Source of the DNA: Datnioides undecimradiatus
Taxonomy: Eukaryota; Chordata; Actinopteri; Lobotiformes; Datnioididae
NCBI GenBank assembly: GCA_008933995.1
Contig: WARS01004319.1
Coordinates: 598,501 to 662,500, forward strand
Direction of reading: 5' to 3'
Length of the DNA stretch: 64,000 bases
Both the position numbers and the translations under genes were made by a program. This document shows, in pieces, positions 55,533 to 64,000 of this stretch. Position 1 is the stretch's first letter. Every line of letters starts with the position of its first letter. Below the pieces are notes generated by a model. It worked only from the letters and a program-made list of their open reading frames with translations. It ran no database searches and was not told the origin of the DNA.

Positions 55533-58500
55533 AGGTTAAGCCCGGTTAATGGAGGATTAACCATAAAGAGCGGATCAGTGTGTATTAAACACACACTCTT
55601 GTCCATTAACAGAACTCTTAGTGTGTCTCTGTGCTCACCTCCGAGAACGCAGCCGCTGACGACCAGCCTCTAACGGGATTGGACGGAGACCAGCGGCGTC
55701 GTCATGGCAGCTGAACAGAAGTGTTTTCACTTCTGGTTCAGACCTCACCCAGTCCTCGCACTGGATTTTTTTTTTTTTTTTCAGCTTCCTGCTTCGTCAT
55801 GGTTTCACAGCTGCCGCAGACGACGGGAGCCGTTTGTGTCGGTGCAGGTTCTTAGTTCTCAAACTGTCGTCGAATCAGACAAGAATGTTTTACACGAAGC
55901 AGCTTCCTTCACGTGTGTCAAACATAAATAACAAGGAGCTGAATGAAAGTAGAAGTAAGAGACACAAGAGGCCCAGCAGCAGCGTGCACACCAACCAGAC
56001 AGAGATGCAGAACGACTACAAAGAGACATACGACGGCATAAAAAGGCCACAGAAAGATACAGAATAAGCACAGAGACACAAAATTATCAGCAGTGGGTGC
56101 AAAACGACTACATAAAGATGTAAAATGACTACAAAGAGGCGTAAGATGGACACAAAGAGACACAAGATGACAACCGACGGATGCAAAACAACGAGAGAGA
56201 GATGCAGAGTGTGTGCCTGTTGTTGTCTGTCGGAGCACTGGTGTGTATCCACATGGCTAATGACCGCTGGGTGTCAGTGACAGCACCTCAGCCATAATTC
56301 ATGATGGACATTGTGTGTGTGTGTGTGTGTGTGTGTGTGGTCTAATGTGATCCGTGCAGCTCGCGTCTCGTCACCTGGTTTCCTGCCCTCGGCGTTGCGC
56401 TGCAGGATCCATGCTGCACGCTACCTGCACGCTGCTAACATCCTGCTAACACGGTGAGCGCCTCGGGGCAGGAAGCTGCTCCACCTGCCTGCAGGCTGCT
56501 GAGCCCCAAATCCAGCACACACACTTCACCAAAACAACACGGGCCAACCACCGAGCACACACTCAGCACTTCAGCAGTGCACCGTTTGGCTCATCCGCGT
56601 CAGGTTTTTAGTCTTTTTGACCAAAAAAATAAAGTTTCAGTCCATTTTTTTCTTACAAATCCACAAAAAAAATTTTTTGGGGTGAATTTAATCAAACTTT
56701 TATAAAAAAAAAATTCTTTTCTTGTGCATTTTTTCTGTCAAATAGTTTTACAGCGTGCCAGATAGTTTGCATCGACGCTGCAGTTCTGAGAAAATTTCAT
56801 CACCTGCCAAAAATGTCTGACGCAATTGAAAATGCAGTCGTACAGGAAGGTTGATTCATGCTCATGAGGGCGCAGCAACAACTGAGACACATCCTTAAAG
56901 TGCCAAACCCTGATTTCAAGTGTTTTATCGCCTTCACTACCAAGACTGCTCAGCTCCGTCCTCACGTACACCCTGAAAGGCCAAAAGCTGGGAAACCTTC
57001 GTGTTTTTGGTGTCTCGCTGCAGCGGAAACTGATTTCAGCAGAGCTTTCGGCTGCCGGTGGTTCCCGGTGTTGCACTTCTCTGAACGCGTTTCGTCACAC
57101 GTCATGTGTTGCTCGTATGAAAAGGTTAGGTAATGGTTAACTTCGGCTGCAGGCTGCAAACATGGGAGCGATGAGGTCATGTAGAAATGTTGCTGCTGGT
57201 TAGCCCCTGTTGTTGTTAAAGGGTCAAAGGTCAGTGGGTCGCAGCGGAGCCTGGCTCAATGGTTTTTCATGTTTTAGCTGGTTTAAACTTTAACTAAATG
57301 AAGCTGAAAAGTTCATATAAATGATATTAACTTTGTTTCTACATGGAAGTTCCTTCATATGTAATATACAGAATATTTTTCAGGAGAGATTTCAGCAAAA
57401 TAGGGCACGAAATAGTCAAAATTACCATTAAAATCAGTTTAAAAGTTCCTAAATGAGGTGTTTTGTTGATTTTTAATGGTCCAGCGACGCAGATTTGTGT
57501 TTTAGTCTAAGTAATCTCCGTCTAGGCGTTTTTAAAAGCGCCTGTGAAACTGGTTTTTAGGTTGAATTTCAGAAGTTTCACATCTCAAAGTTCATGCCGC
57601 ACTGGGGTGTTTTCACTGTGTGTCACATCAGTGCAGCTGCAGAGCTTTGAACACCTGTGAATGCATTTTATCTGCAGCTAATCAAGTATCAGGAATGTTT
57701 CCTGGAAATATGATTTAATCAGACTGAAAGCAGACATTCACACCTGGCTGTCTGAGCTGCAAAGGTGGTTTCCCAGAAACTCCGGTCAGTCCCTGACCTC
57801 CTCCTTCTCCTCGTCCTCCTCAGTTCCCCGAATGTGGATTTTTCGGGATGTACGACAAGATCCTGCTCTTCCGCCACGACCTGAACTCGGACAACATCCT
57901 GCAGCGTCTGACCTCAGCGGAGGAGATCCACGAGGGCGACCTGGTCGAGGTGGTGCTCTCCGGTAAGAATCAGTTAAACTTCAGATATTTTAATCAGCTG
58001 CTCCTGTTGCCTGTCGGCCCTGAAGCATCATCATCGGCCCAGTTAGCTTCCTGTTTGCAGCTCTCAGTGACGATATCGGCTAAATGTAATATCTGTACAG
58101 TCGCGTCTGACTCTTCGAACCTGCTCGCCACGTTTAGAGGCCGGTGTCTGGGATCCAGACTCGTTCAGAGCTCATCTATAGGAACAAGATACAAGAAGAG
58201 TCTGCAGCCATGCTAACAGCTCTGTGAGGCTGCACTACACGCTAAACGCTAACGTTAGCATGACGTGGCAAGTTAGCAATGGGCAGATGTAGCATTTCCT
58301 ATTTTTACCACCTTAACTTAGCCACTTAGCATGCTAACACTCGGACTGATGGGCTTTTAGTCTTTCCATAATTCCACAGTTCAGTTCAGTGATTGTTGAG
58401 ATGTTTCAGATCTGAGGGGCAAAGCGAGGGATTCGCTGCATTTCCATCATGGTATCATCATGGTTATCCCACCCGCTCATCCGCCTTGGAGTGAGAGCGG

Positions 58501-59731
58501 CGAGGTCCCGTCAGACCCCGTTTCTTTCACCGTGGCGCCGCCGCGGGTCACCTTGAACCGTAACATTGTGCTTTAGATGATCATTTCAAGTTTATACGTT
58601 AAACGGCTTCAAATTACACAGGAGGAAGAAAACAAAGTCACAGCCCGAACCGCACAGGGCTCCAACCCACAACCACTTCCTCCTCCTCCCACCCCACCTC
58701 CTCCTCCTCCTCCCACCCCACCTCCTCCTCCTGCTGCTGCTGCTTCCCGGGTTTATTAGTTTACGTATCTGTTATCAGAGCAGTGGAGGCGTCTTAAAAC
58801 TGACGCCTGACTCCAAAACAGGCTTCAGACATGTTTCACAGCTTAAAACAGCATCTACACGTGTATATTTATGTATTTTCTCAGTGCTGAGGACAAAATC
58901 CTGTGTGAAACCTGAAATCAGAGCACCGTGATGTCTCTCACAGATAAGATGTGGGCCGGCTTGCTGTTGGGATTCTTGCTGATTAAGGTTTTTAAATGAT
59001 TAGAAACTTGGTTTTCACAGTTTCATGCTGTGAAACCAAAGTCATCTTGTAAAATCAGCATTTTTCTTTCACCCAAACCAGTTGCATGATGGGAAATCGC
59101 CCCGCCTTGCCGCCTGTTGCTTGAGCCGCTCTGTGTTTGTCGTTTTCAGCTCTGGCCACGGCCGAGGACTTCCAGATCCGGCCCCACGCGCTGTACGTCC
59201 ACTCGTACAAGGCGCCGGCCTTCTGCGACGACTGCGGGGAGATGCTGTGGGGGCTCGTCAGGCAGGGCCTCAAGTGTGAAGGTGAGGATGTGGGAGAAGG
59301 TCCCGGCTGCGGCGGCGGGGGTTACTTCAGGTCATGATTATGTTGACTGTGGTTTCCACCTGCAGTCACGTCCACCCTGACTGAACAGACTTGATTCACG
59401 GACGTGGCTCGCTGATCGACGCTCCCAGAGGTCGCCTGAAAGACATCCTGAGACACACCTGCAGGTGTCGGGCGGATCAGATCGTCAGGATGTCTGAGTG
59501 TTGAAAACAATTCAGAGAAGCTTCCTCTCAATTAAACTTTATGGGAGGAAGTGATGCGCGCTGCCAGAGTTTCTGCGGCGATGACCAAACGTTAATGAGT
59601 TTAACAGAGCGAGCGCCGACGGCTCCCCCGCTCTGACCCGCGTCCTGCTGAGGAGCCGGAACATCAGCTCGCCTTTGATTCCCGCCACGTCCGAACTGTC
59701 GCCACCGAGAACCAGGGCTCAGGCGCGAGTC

Positions 59732-59765
<34 letters not shown>

Positions 59766-62700
59766 GCACACTTCCACGCGCTGGTTTTCAGGCCTCAGAG
59801 CTGCAGCGACTCTGCAGCAGGATGTCTTCATTGACTCTGAGACTTCCTGCCACTATTTTTCACATCTTTCAAGTCCCGATCGCTCGGCGCTCGCAAACCT
59901 CAGAGCGAAGCTCGACTGTAGTGATGCCAAGCAGAGAGGGAGACGCTCGGTGTCGGCGCTGACGTACGGCTTCCGCTCCTACAACTCGTCTGCTGGTTGA
60001 ACCAGTTGAAAATCTGCGTTCTCACACTGATGGAAGAGTCTGCCCGCTCAGCGCCGACTGCCGGGAGTGAAGGACGAGCAGCTCCTGATGGATATCGCTG
60101 ATGTTTTGGTGTAAATCTCAGTTGGAGCACCTAACTTTGTGAACAGACCCCTGAAACCTGCACTGGTGCCTGCTTTTTAAAACGAGCTTCGACCTTTTTA
60201 AGCATGCGTGTTCCTGCTGCGTGAATGAGACATGCAGTGTCACATTCTGAATATGCACATGTTCATTAACAGATTAACAATGCAACAGCAGGTTAGAGCG
60301 AGTGGCTGGGGTGATATGAGGTGCTATCAGGGCTTTTACACCTGCCCCCTCTGCAGGAGTTCCCACAGACTTTACCACAGTGTCTCTAATACTCAACAGG
60401 AAGAGGAAACGATAAAACAAGAGCTCGAAATGTGAGGAACAGTATTATTATTATCATTTGGTTGATGAGAGGATCAATGCCCCTGTCATACCTGTGTGTG
60501 TGCAACGAGAGCTGTGGGTAAAATTAGCTTAGCTTAGCATAAAGAGTGGAAGCAGAGGGAAACGACTAGCCAGGTTCAAAACATAAAAGGCAGCAACGTG
60601 TCTTATATTAATACAGTTCTGCTAACTATAAATGTTTATTGTCTCATTATCAGACTGTGAAGCTAATGTTGCTTCATGCTGCAGGAATCAGTCCTAAAAC
60701 CAGGAACTTTAGCCTGAAATCACGCTAAACACTGATTTAATTAACTTGCTGGACAAAACATGAAACTATCAATTCACTTTTATCTGCCACAGAGTTTATT
60801 TTCAACTGGAATCTCAAAAACCCCAACTTAAACTCCTGTTAGCATCATGCTAACTTCTGGGTTAGCCTTCAAGGACAAAACATCCCTGCGGCACTTTACG
60901 TGGTTTGGTTTCTGTGGTTGCCATGGTGTGTGTGTTTACATGCTAAACGTGCTAACATGCTAAGCTAAGTTAGCGAATGTGGTGAGCATAGAACCTGCTA
61001 AATCATAGTGAGCATGTTAGCATTTAGCTCAGCTGTAGTTTGATTCACGTTTACCTCAAACTTAGCTTGAAACGCCTGGAGTTTGCAAACAGTCAGATTA
61101 GAAGCTAATCCACGAACCTCAGGCGTTAAAGGCGATGTTCTGCTCCTCAGGGTGTGGACTGAACTACCACAAGCGGTGTGCGTTCAAGATCCCCAACAAC
61201 TGCAGCGGCGTGCGGAAGAGACGCCTGTCCAACGTCTCCCTGCCGGGCGCCGTCCTGTCCGTCGCTCGTCCACCTTCAACGGAGTTCACGCCGACGCCGC
61301 AGGAGGAGGTCAGTTCACCGCCGCCGTTCACTCGGTTCAGGCTGATCCAGTCGATCTTAACCTCTGTGCAACGACTGATCAAACACCGCCTGAAGCTAAA
61401 AATCAGGAAACCTAATTAACACTTAATATCTGATGAGGCGTTCAATGACCACTTGCCATGTTTGACATTTTTACATAAATGATTTTAAAGAACAACAATC
61501 TTGGCTTTGAATCTGACTTTTCAGCCCAGACGTGCAGCTCACGCGAACTGGAAACCGGAATTTCCCGCAGGTGTTGATGTGTGCTTGAATGCACCCTGCA
61601 TCTCGCCTGGTGCATGCTGGGAAAAGCGACCAAAATCAGGTTAACCAGTTTAGGAAATGGACGAGTGAACGGCGTTTATCAAACCCCGACACCAAATGTC
61701 TCACCGGCCTCCCGCTGACGAGCGTTTAACGATGACGAGCAGTGACGTGGATGAAAACCCACTTTCCACTCCTGCAGATCTGCGTTGTGCAACCAGCGAG
61801 CCATTTCCAGTAGTTTCCCTCTCTCTCACACACACACACACACGCGCACACACGCGCACACACAGTCTGTCTCTGATGCCTGCAGGCGAACCACTGGATT
61901 TTCCATCCCGTTCAAAGCAGCGAGCAAAATGAGTCACGGTCAGAGCTGCACACACTAACTGGAACTAACTGTTATCAGCTCCATCACACTGTTACACACA
62001 CACACACACACACACTGAACCGGTAAACACAAATGTCTTCTTCTGCTTTTAATGGAACATGTGCTCGTAGCTGCTGTTGAGTTATTACAGTAACTGTGCG
62101 GGAGCTTGGCGAACCGCTGCAGCAGACACCTTCTTAAAGGGACATTTCACCCATTAAACACCTTAAATGTCCCGGTTACTCAGAAAAAACAGGTTACGTG
62201 GTTAATCAGTGGACACGTTTACATGGCGGGCGGTGGTAAAAACACTTCATTCAGACTTTTAGTGGTTCGTTTCAGGTTAAATCTGACTTATTATGAATTT
62301 AAATATCAGCATATCTGACCCTGTAGTGTCCGCTCCTGTCTGCAGGAAGCAGAAACCTGTTTGCCTGAGCACACGGCCGGGAAAACAGCGCTCTCCAGGA
62401 GTCACTCAGACGCCAAAAACACTTTTAAACACATTTAAAGCATGAAATTTAATTCTGAGTTGAACTTTCTCAGGTTTTTAATGCTGAATTTTAACTTACA
62501 GATGATGGAAAACGCATGAAAGTGACAAAACTGTCTTAAATGGTGTAATTCTCAGCTGGTTTGACGCCGCGAAATGGAAAAAAAATCAAAGAATTTAAAC
62601 ATTTTCCAGAGGAAAATCGCTGAAGAAGTTTGTTTTAGGAAAGTCAGCATGTGGACGCGTTCAGGCGGCTGTGGAGAGGTTAATCGGACCAAACGTGTTA

Positions 62701-63968
62701 AATCAGATCGTTACGTGAGAAGGTGGATTATCAGGCCGTACTAATTCAGGCCCATTGTGTCACATGGGCTTCCTGCTCCTGCCAGGACCGCGGCCCGCGA
62801 GCTGCGCGTCGCACAAGGACGGCCATTGTTCTGGCGGATAGAAGAGATTTCATCTGCGCGCCGCAAATCTGATGTCTCAGCTGAACCCCCTGAACCCTGA
62901 CTGCCCCCCGCGTTTCCCCTCAGTCGCTTTCAAGTTCGCGTGGAGAGGAGAACACATCCCGGCGTGTCTGCAGGTCTTTGAAAAAACACTGAATTCACGT
63001 AAAAACTCGTAAAAATCGATCTGCAAAGTATTTTCTCTTGTTTAAAATCTGATTGTAGACACTTAAGAGACGTTTTACTGACATAAACTCAAAGCGTGAC
63101 TGTTGTGGGAGTGGACTGTGCTGCAGGAGGCCGAGGAGCTCGTCCACTCCTCATGTCTGCCGCTCAGCGTTGGTCTCAGTGGAAACTTAAATAAACTTAA
63201 ATCAGCTTTTAATTTAAAGCATCAATTCATAACGTTGGCGTTCTGCGGAGAGCAGGTGCAAAGTCGGGTCACCTTTGTCGCCATGGTAACAATAATAAAC
63301 ACTTAGTTTGGCTGCAGTTCCCCGAGCGAGTCAGTCCCCATAGACCCCCATGTTAAAATGCAGCCTGGTACAAACAACGGTTTGGTCTCTGCAGCTAGTT
63401 TCCCCGTTCATGACGACTGTACGGGCTGAATTTATACAGAACTAAATGTTTTTGTTTGTTTTTCGTTTTAACCCTCCAAACACCGATCACACCAACTCTT
63501 CTTCTTCTCCTCCCTCCCTTCCTGGCCGACGCAGCGCCCCCTCCTGGGCGCCGGCAAGCGTAACTCGCTGCTGAGCGGTCGCCCCATCTGGATGGAGAAG
63601 ATGGTCCTGGGCCGGGTCAAAGTCCCTCACACCTTCTCCGTCCACACCTACACCCGTCCCACCATCTGCCAGTTCTGCAAGCGGCTGCTGAAGGGCCTCT
63701 TCCGCCAGGGCATGCAGTGCAAAGGTGACGACGCAAACACACAGAGACGAAAGGCGGCCGCGTCCAAACGTGTTTTCCTGCATTTATTGGCCTCACGCTG
63801 TCACCACAGGACGAAACTTACAGAATGCATTTTTTAATTCTCCTTAAATTTCACGAATGTCTGTTCGACTTTGCGTTTCTCTGACCGCAGACTGTAAATT
63901 TAACTGCCATAAGAGATGTGCGGCCAAGGTTCCTCGGGACTGCCTCGGCGAGGTCGACTTCAACGGAG
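47676..63968 (+). CDS. prkd3: Serine/threonine protein kinase D3, N-terminal exons, truncated by window edge
   Basis: Exons 47676-47978, 57824-57962, 59150-59281, 61151-61308, 63535-63724 and 63891-63968 join in frame and encode about 333 residues. Order: Pro/Ser-rich N-terminus ([20 protein letters not shown]); ubiquitin-like dimerisation domain ([16 protein letters not shown] to [13 protein letters not shown]); C1a zinc finger with the full H-x12-C-x2-C-x13-C-x2-C-x4-H-x2-C-x7-C pattern ([17 protein letters not shown] to NNC); linker with [12 protein letters not shown], a phosphorylatable site; C1b with the same complete pattern ([17 protein letters not shown] to RDC); then EVDFNG. PKD3 is recruited to Golgi and plasma membranes by diacylglycerol through its C1 domains. 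MSA-NSPP at the start and TNSRGS-H favour PRKD3 over PRKD1 or PRKD2. The acidic region, PH and kinase domains lie beyond 64000. Confidence 0.96.
48682..48708 (+). repeat. (CA)n microsatellite, prkd3 intron 2
   Basis: A CA tract with CG interruptions. Confidence 0.9.
48821..48868. repeat. 48-bp perfect palindrome built from GATC and AATT words
   Basis: The left half (48821-48844) reads TCGATCGATCAATCAATTGA then TCGA. The right half (48845-48868) is its exact reverse complement, with no spacer. Flanks do not extend the symmetry. It is in prkd3 intron 2 and can form a hairpin or cruciform. Confidence 0.97.
53646..53678 (+). repeat. (GT)n microsatellite, prkd3 intron 2
   Basis: About 16 GT units. 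Confidence 0.94.
54782..54819 (+). repeat. (CA)n microsatellite, prkd3 intron 2
   Basis: About 19 CA units. Confidence 0.94.
55490..55531 (+). repeat. (GT)n microsatellite, prkd3 intron 2
   Basis: About 21 GT units with one A interruption at 55501. Confidence 0.94.
55950..56200 (+). repeat. Degenerate 22-24-bp minisatellite (ACAAAGAGACACAAAATGACT)
   Basis: Words GACTACAAAGAGACAT, GACACAAAATTATC, TGCAAAACGACTACATAAAG and GACACAAAGAGACACAAGATG repeat with a period of about 22-24 bp and strong divergence. Minus-strand frames over it show a matching periodic Leu/Cys/Val pattern, which is an artefact. Confidence 0.85.
56311..56339 (+). repeat. (GT)n microsatellite, prkd3 intron 2
   Basis: About 14 GT units. 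Confidence 0.94.
57963..59149. other. prkd3 intron 3
   Basis: 1.2 kb with no further exon. It contains a TTAGC/GCTAAC-rich patch at 58210-58340 and the polypyrimidine tract at 58674-58746. Confidence 0.55.
58674..58746 (+). repeat. (CCT)n/CCCACC polypyrimidine tract with terminal (GCT)n
   Basis: TCCTCCTCCCACCCCACC blocks are duplicated, then (GCT)4 follows. The strand bias is nearly complete (pyrimidine plus a few A), so triplex or G-quadruplex structure on the opposite strand is possible. Confidence 0.9.
59736..59763 (+). repeat. (CA)n microsatellite, prkd3 intron 4
   Basis: About 14 CA units. Confidence 0.94.
60521..60610 (-). repeat. Teleost dispersed repeat fragment, copy 3 (inverted)
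   Basis: TTAGCTTAGCATAAAGAGTG then GAAGCAGAGGGAAACGACTA is the reverse complement of the element seen at 21337 and 26421, and extends further (GCCAGGTTCAAAACATAAAA). Confidence 0.78.
61827..61863 (+). repeat. (CA)n microsatellite, prkd3 intron 5
   Basis: A CA tract with two CGCG interruptions. Confidence 0.93.
61995..62015 (+). repeat. (CA)n microsatellite, prkd3 intron 5
   Basis: About ten CA units. Confidence 0.93.
63326..63362 (+). repeat. Dispersed repeat fragment matching 9857-9893
   Basis: It shares GTCAGTCCCCATAGACCCCC then ATGTTAAAATGCAG with the copy in the ipcef1 intron, and continues into CTGGTACAAACAACGGTTTG, TCTCTGCAGCTAG and TTCATGACGACTGT, which probably belong to the same element. 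Confidence 0.75.
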
Positions 63969-64000
63969 GTGAGCGCGCCCGCCGTTCCTCACTGTAATCT

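Larger units (their letters stand above)
47979..57823. other. prkd3 intron 2 (9.8 kb), repeats only
   Basis: No supported exon or RNA gene on either strand. It holds the 48-bp palindrome (48821-48868), (GT/CA)n tracts, poly-T runs at 54163-54181 and 55766-55780, the minisatellite at 55950-56200, and TTAGCATGCTAAC-type clusters at 48260-48340 and 51700-51850. Confidence 0.5.
59282..61150. other. prkd3 intron 4
   Basis: 1.9 kb with no supported exon. It holds a (CA)n tract at 59736-59763, the dispersed repeat at 60521-60610 and TTAGCATGCTAAC-type words at 60840-61030. Confidence 0.55.
61309..63534. other. prkd3 intron 5
   Basis: 2.2 kb with no supported exon. It holds (CA)n tracts at 61827-61863 and 61995-62015 and the dispersed repeat at 63326-63362. 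Confidence 0.55.

Noticed and set aside
55918-56252. Minus-strand frames with periodic Leu/Cys/Val pattern
   Set aside because: The period matches the 22-24-bp minisatellite at 55950-56200. It is low-complexity and not a transmembrane protein.

Overview
The window is nuclear genomic DNA of a ray-finned fish, most likely a spiny-rayed (percomorph-type) teleost. The evidence is multi-exon genes with GT/AG introns and vertebrate-type proteins, four U17 (SNORA73) snoRNAs inside rps7 introns (an arrangement I recall being described for Fugu), a decayed Tc1 transposon, teleost-type dispersed repeats and very many (GT/CA)n microsatellites. There is no sign of bacterial, viral or plasmid sequence.

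Layout. (1) 1-1670, minus: rnaseh1, cut by the left edge. (2) 1671-2141: compact head-to-head promoter with three TCTCGCGA boxes, shared with (3) rps7, plus, 2142-about 7190, a complete 194-residue eS7 protein whose introns 3 to 6 each hold one 220-nt U17 snoRNA. (4) 7175-9550: convergent intergenic space with a dead Tc1 element and a MITE-like element that ends next to the ipcef1 stop codon. (5) 9552-13921, minus: ipcef1 (PH domain plus C-terminal region, 349 aa). (6) 18457-42875, minus: cnksr3 (SAM, CRIC, PDZ, DUF1170-type tail; 556 aa), with an 11 kb first intron and many tandem repeats close to its splice sites. (7) 42876-46456: divergent cnksr3/prkd3 region. (8) 46130-63968, plus: 5' part of prkd3 (ubiquitin-like N-terminus, C1a and C1b), cut by the right edge before the acidic, PH and kinase parts.

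How the genes relate. rps7 and its U17 guests serve the same process, small-subunit ribosome and 18S rRNA maturation. rnaseh1 resolves RNA-DNA hybrids in nucleus and mitochondrion, and a five-codon upstream ORF abuts its first start codon. cnksr3 and ipcef1 are tandem genes that in tetrapods can be joined by read-through; here cnksr3 exon 12 and the ipcef1 PH exon are phase-compatible, which would give an in-frame 805-residue CNK-type protein. prkd3 is a diacylglycerol-responsive kinase.

Exon coordinates were read by hand from splice signals, reading-frame continuity and family resemblance. They are self-consistent in frame for all five genes. UTR limits, promoters and transcript start sites are inferred. 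I do not see a wholly new gene system. The observations most worth following are the multi-copy U17/rps7 arrangement, the rnaseh1 uORF, the repeat-flanked cnksr3 exons, the cnksr3-ipcef1 phase match, and a 48-bp perfect palindrome in prkd3 intron 2.
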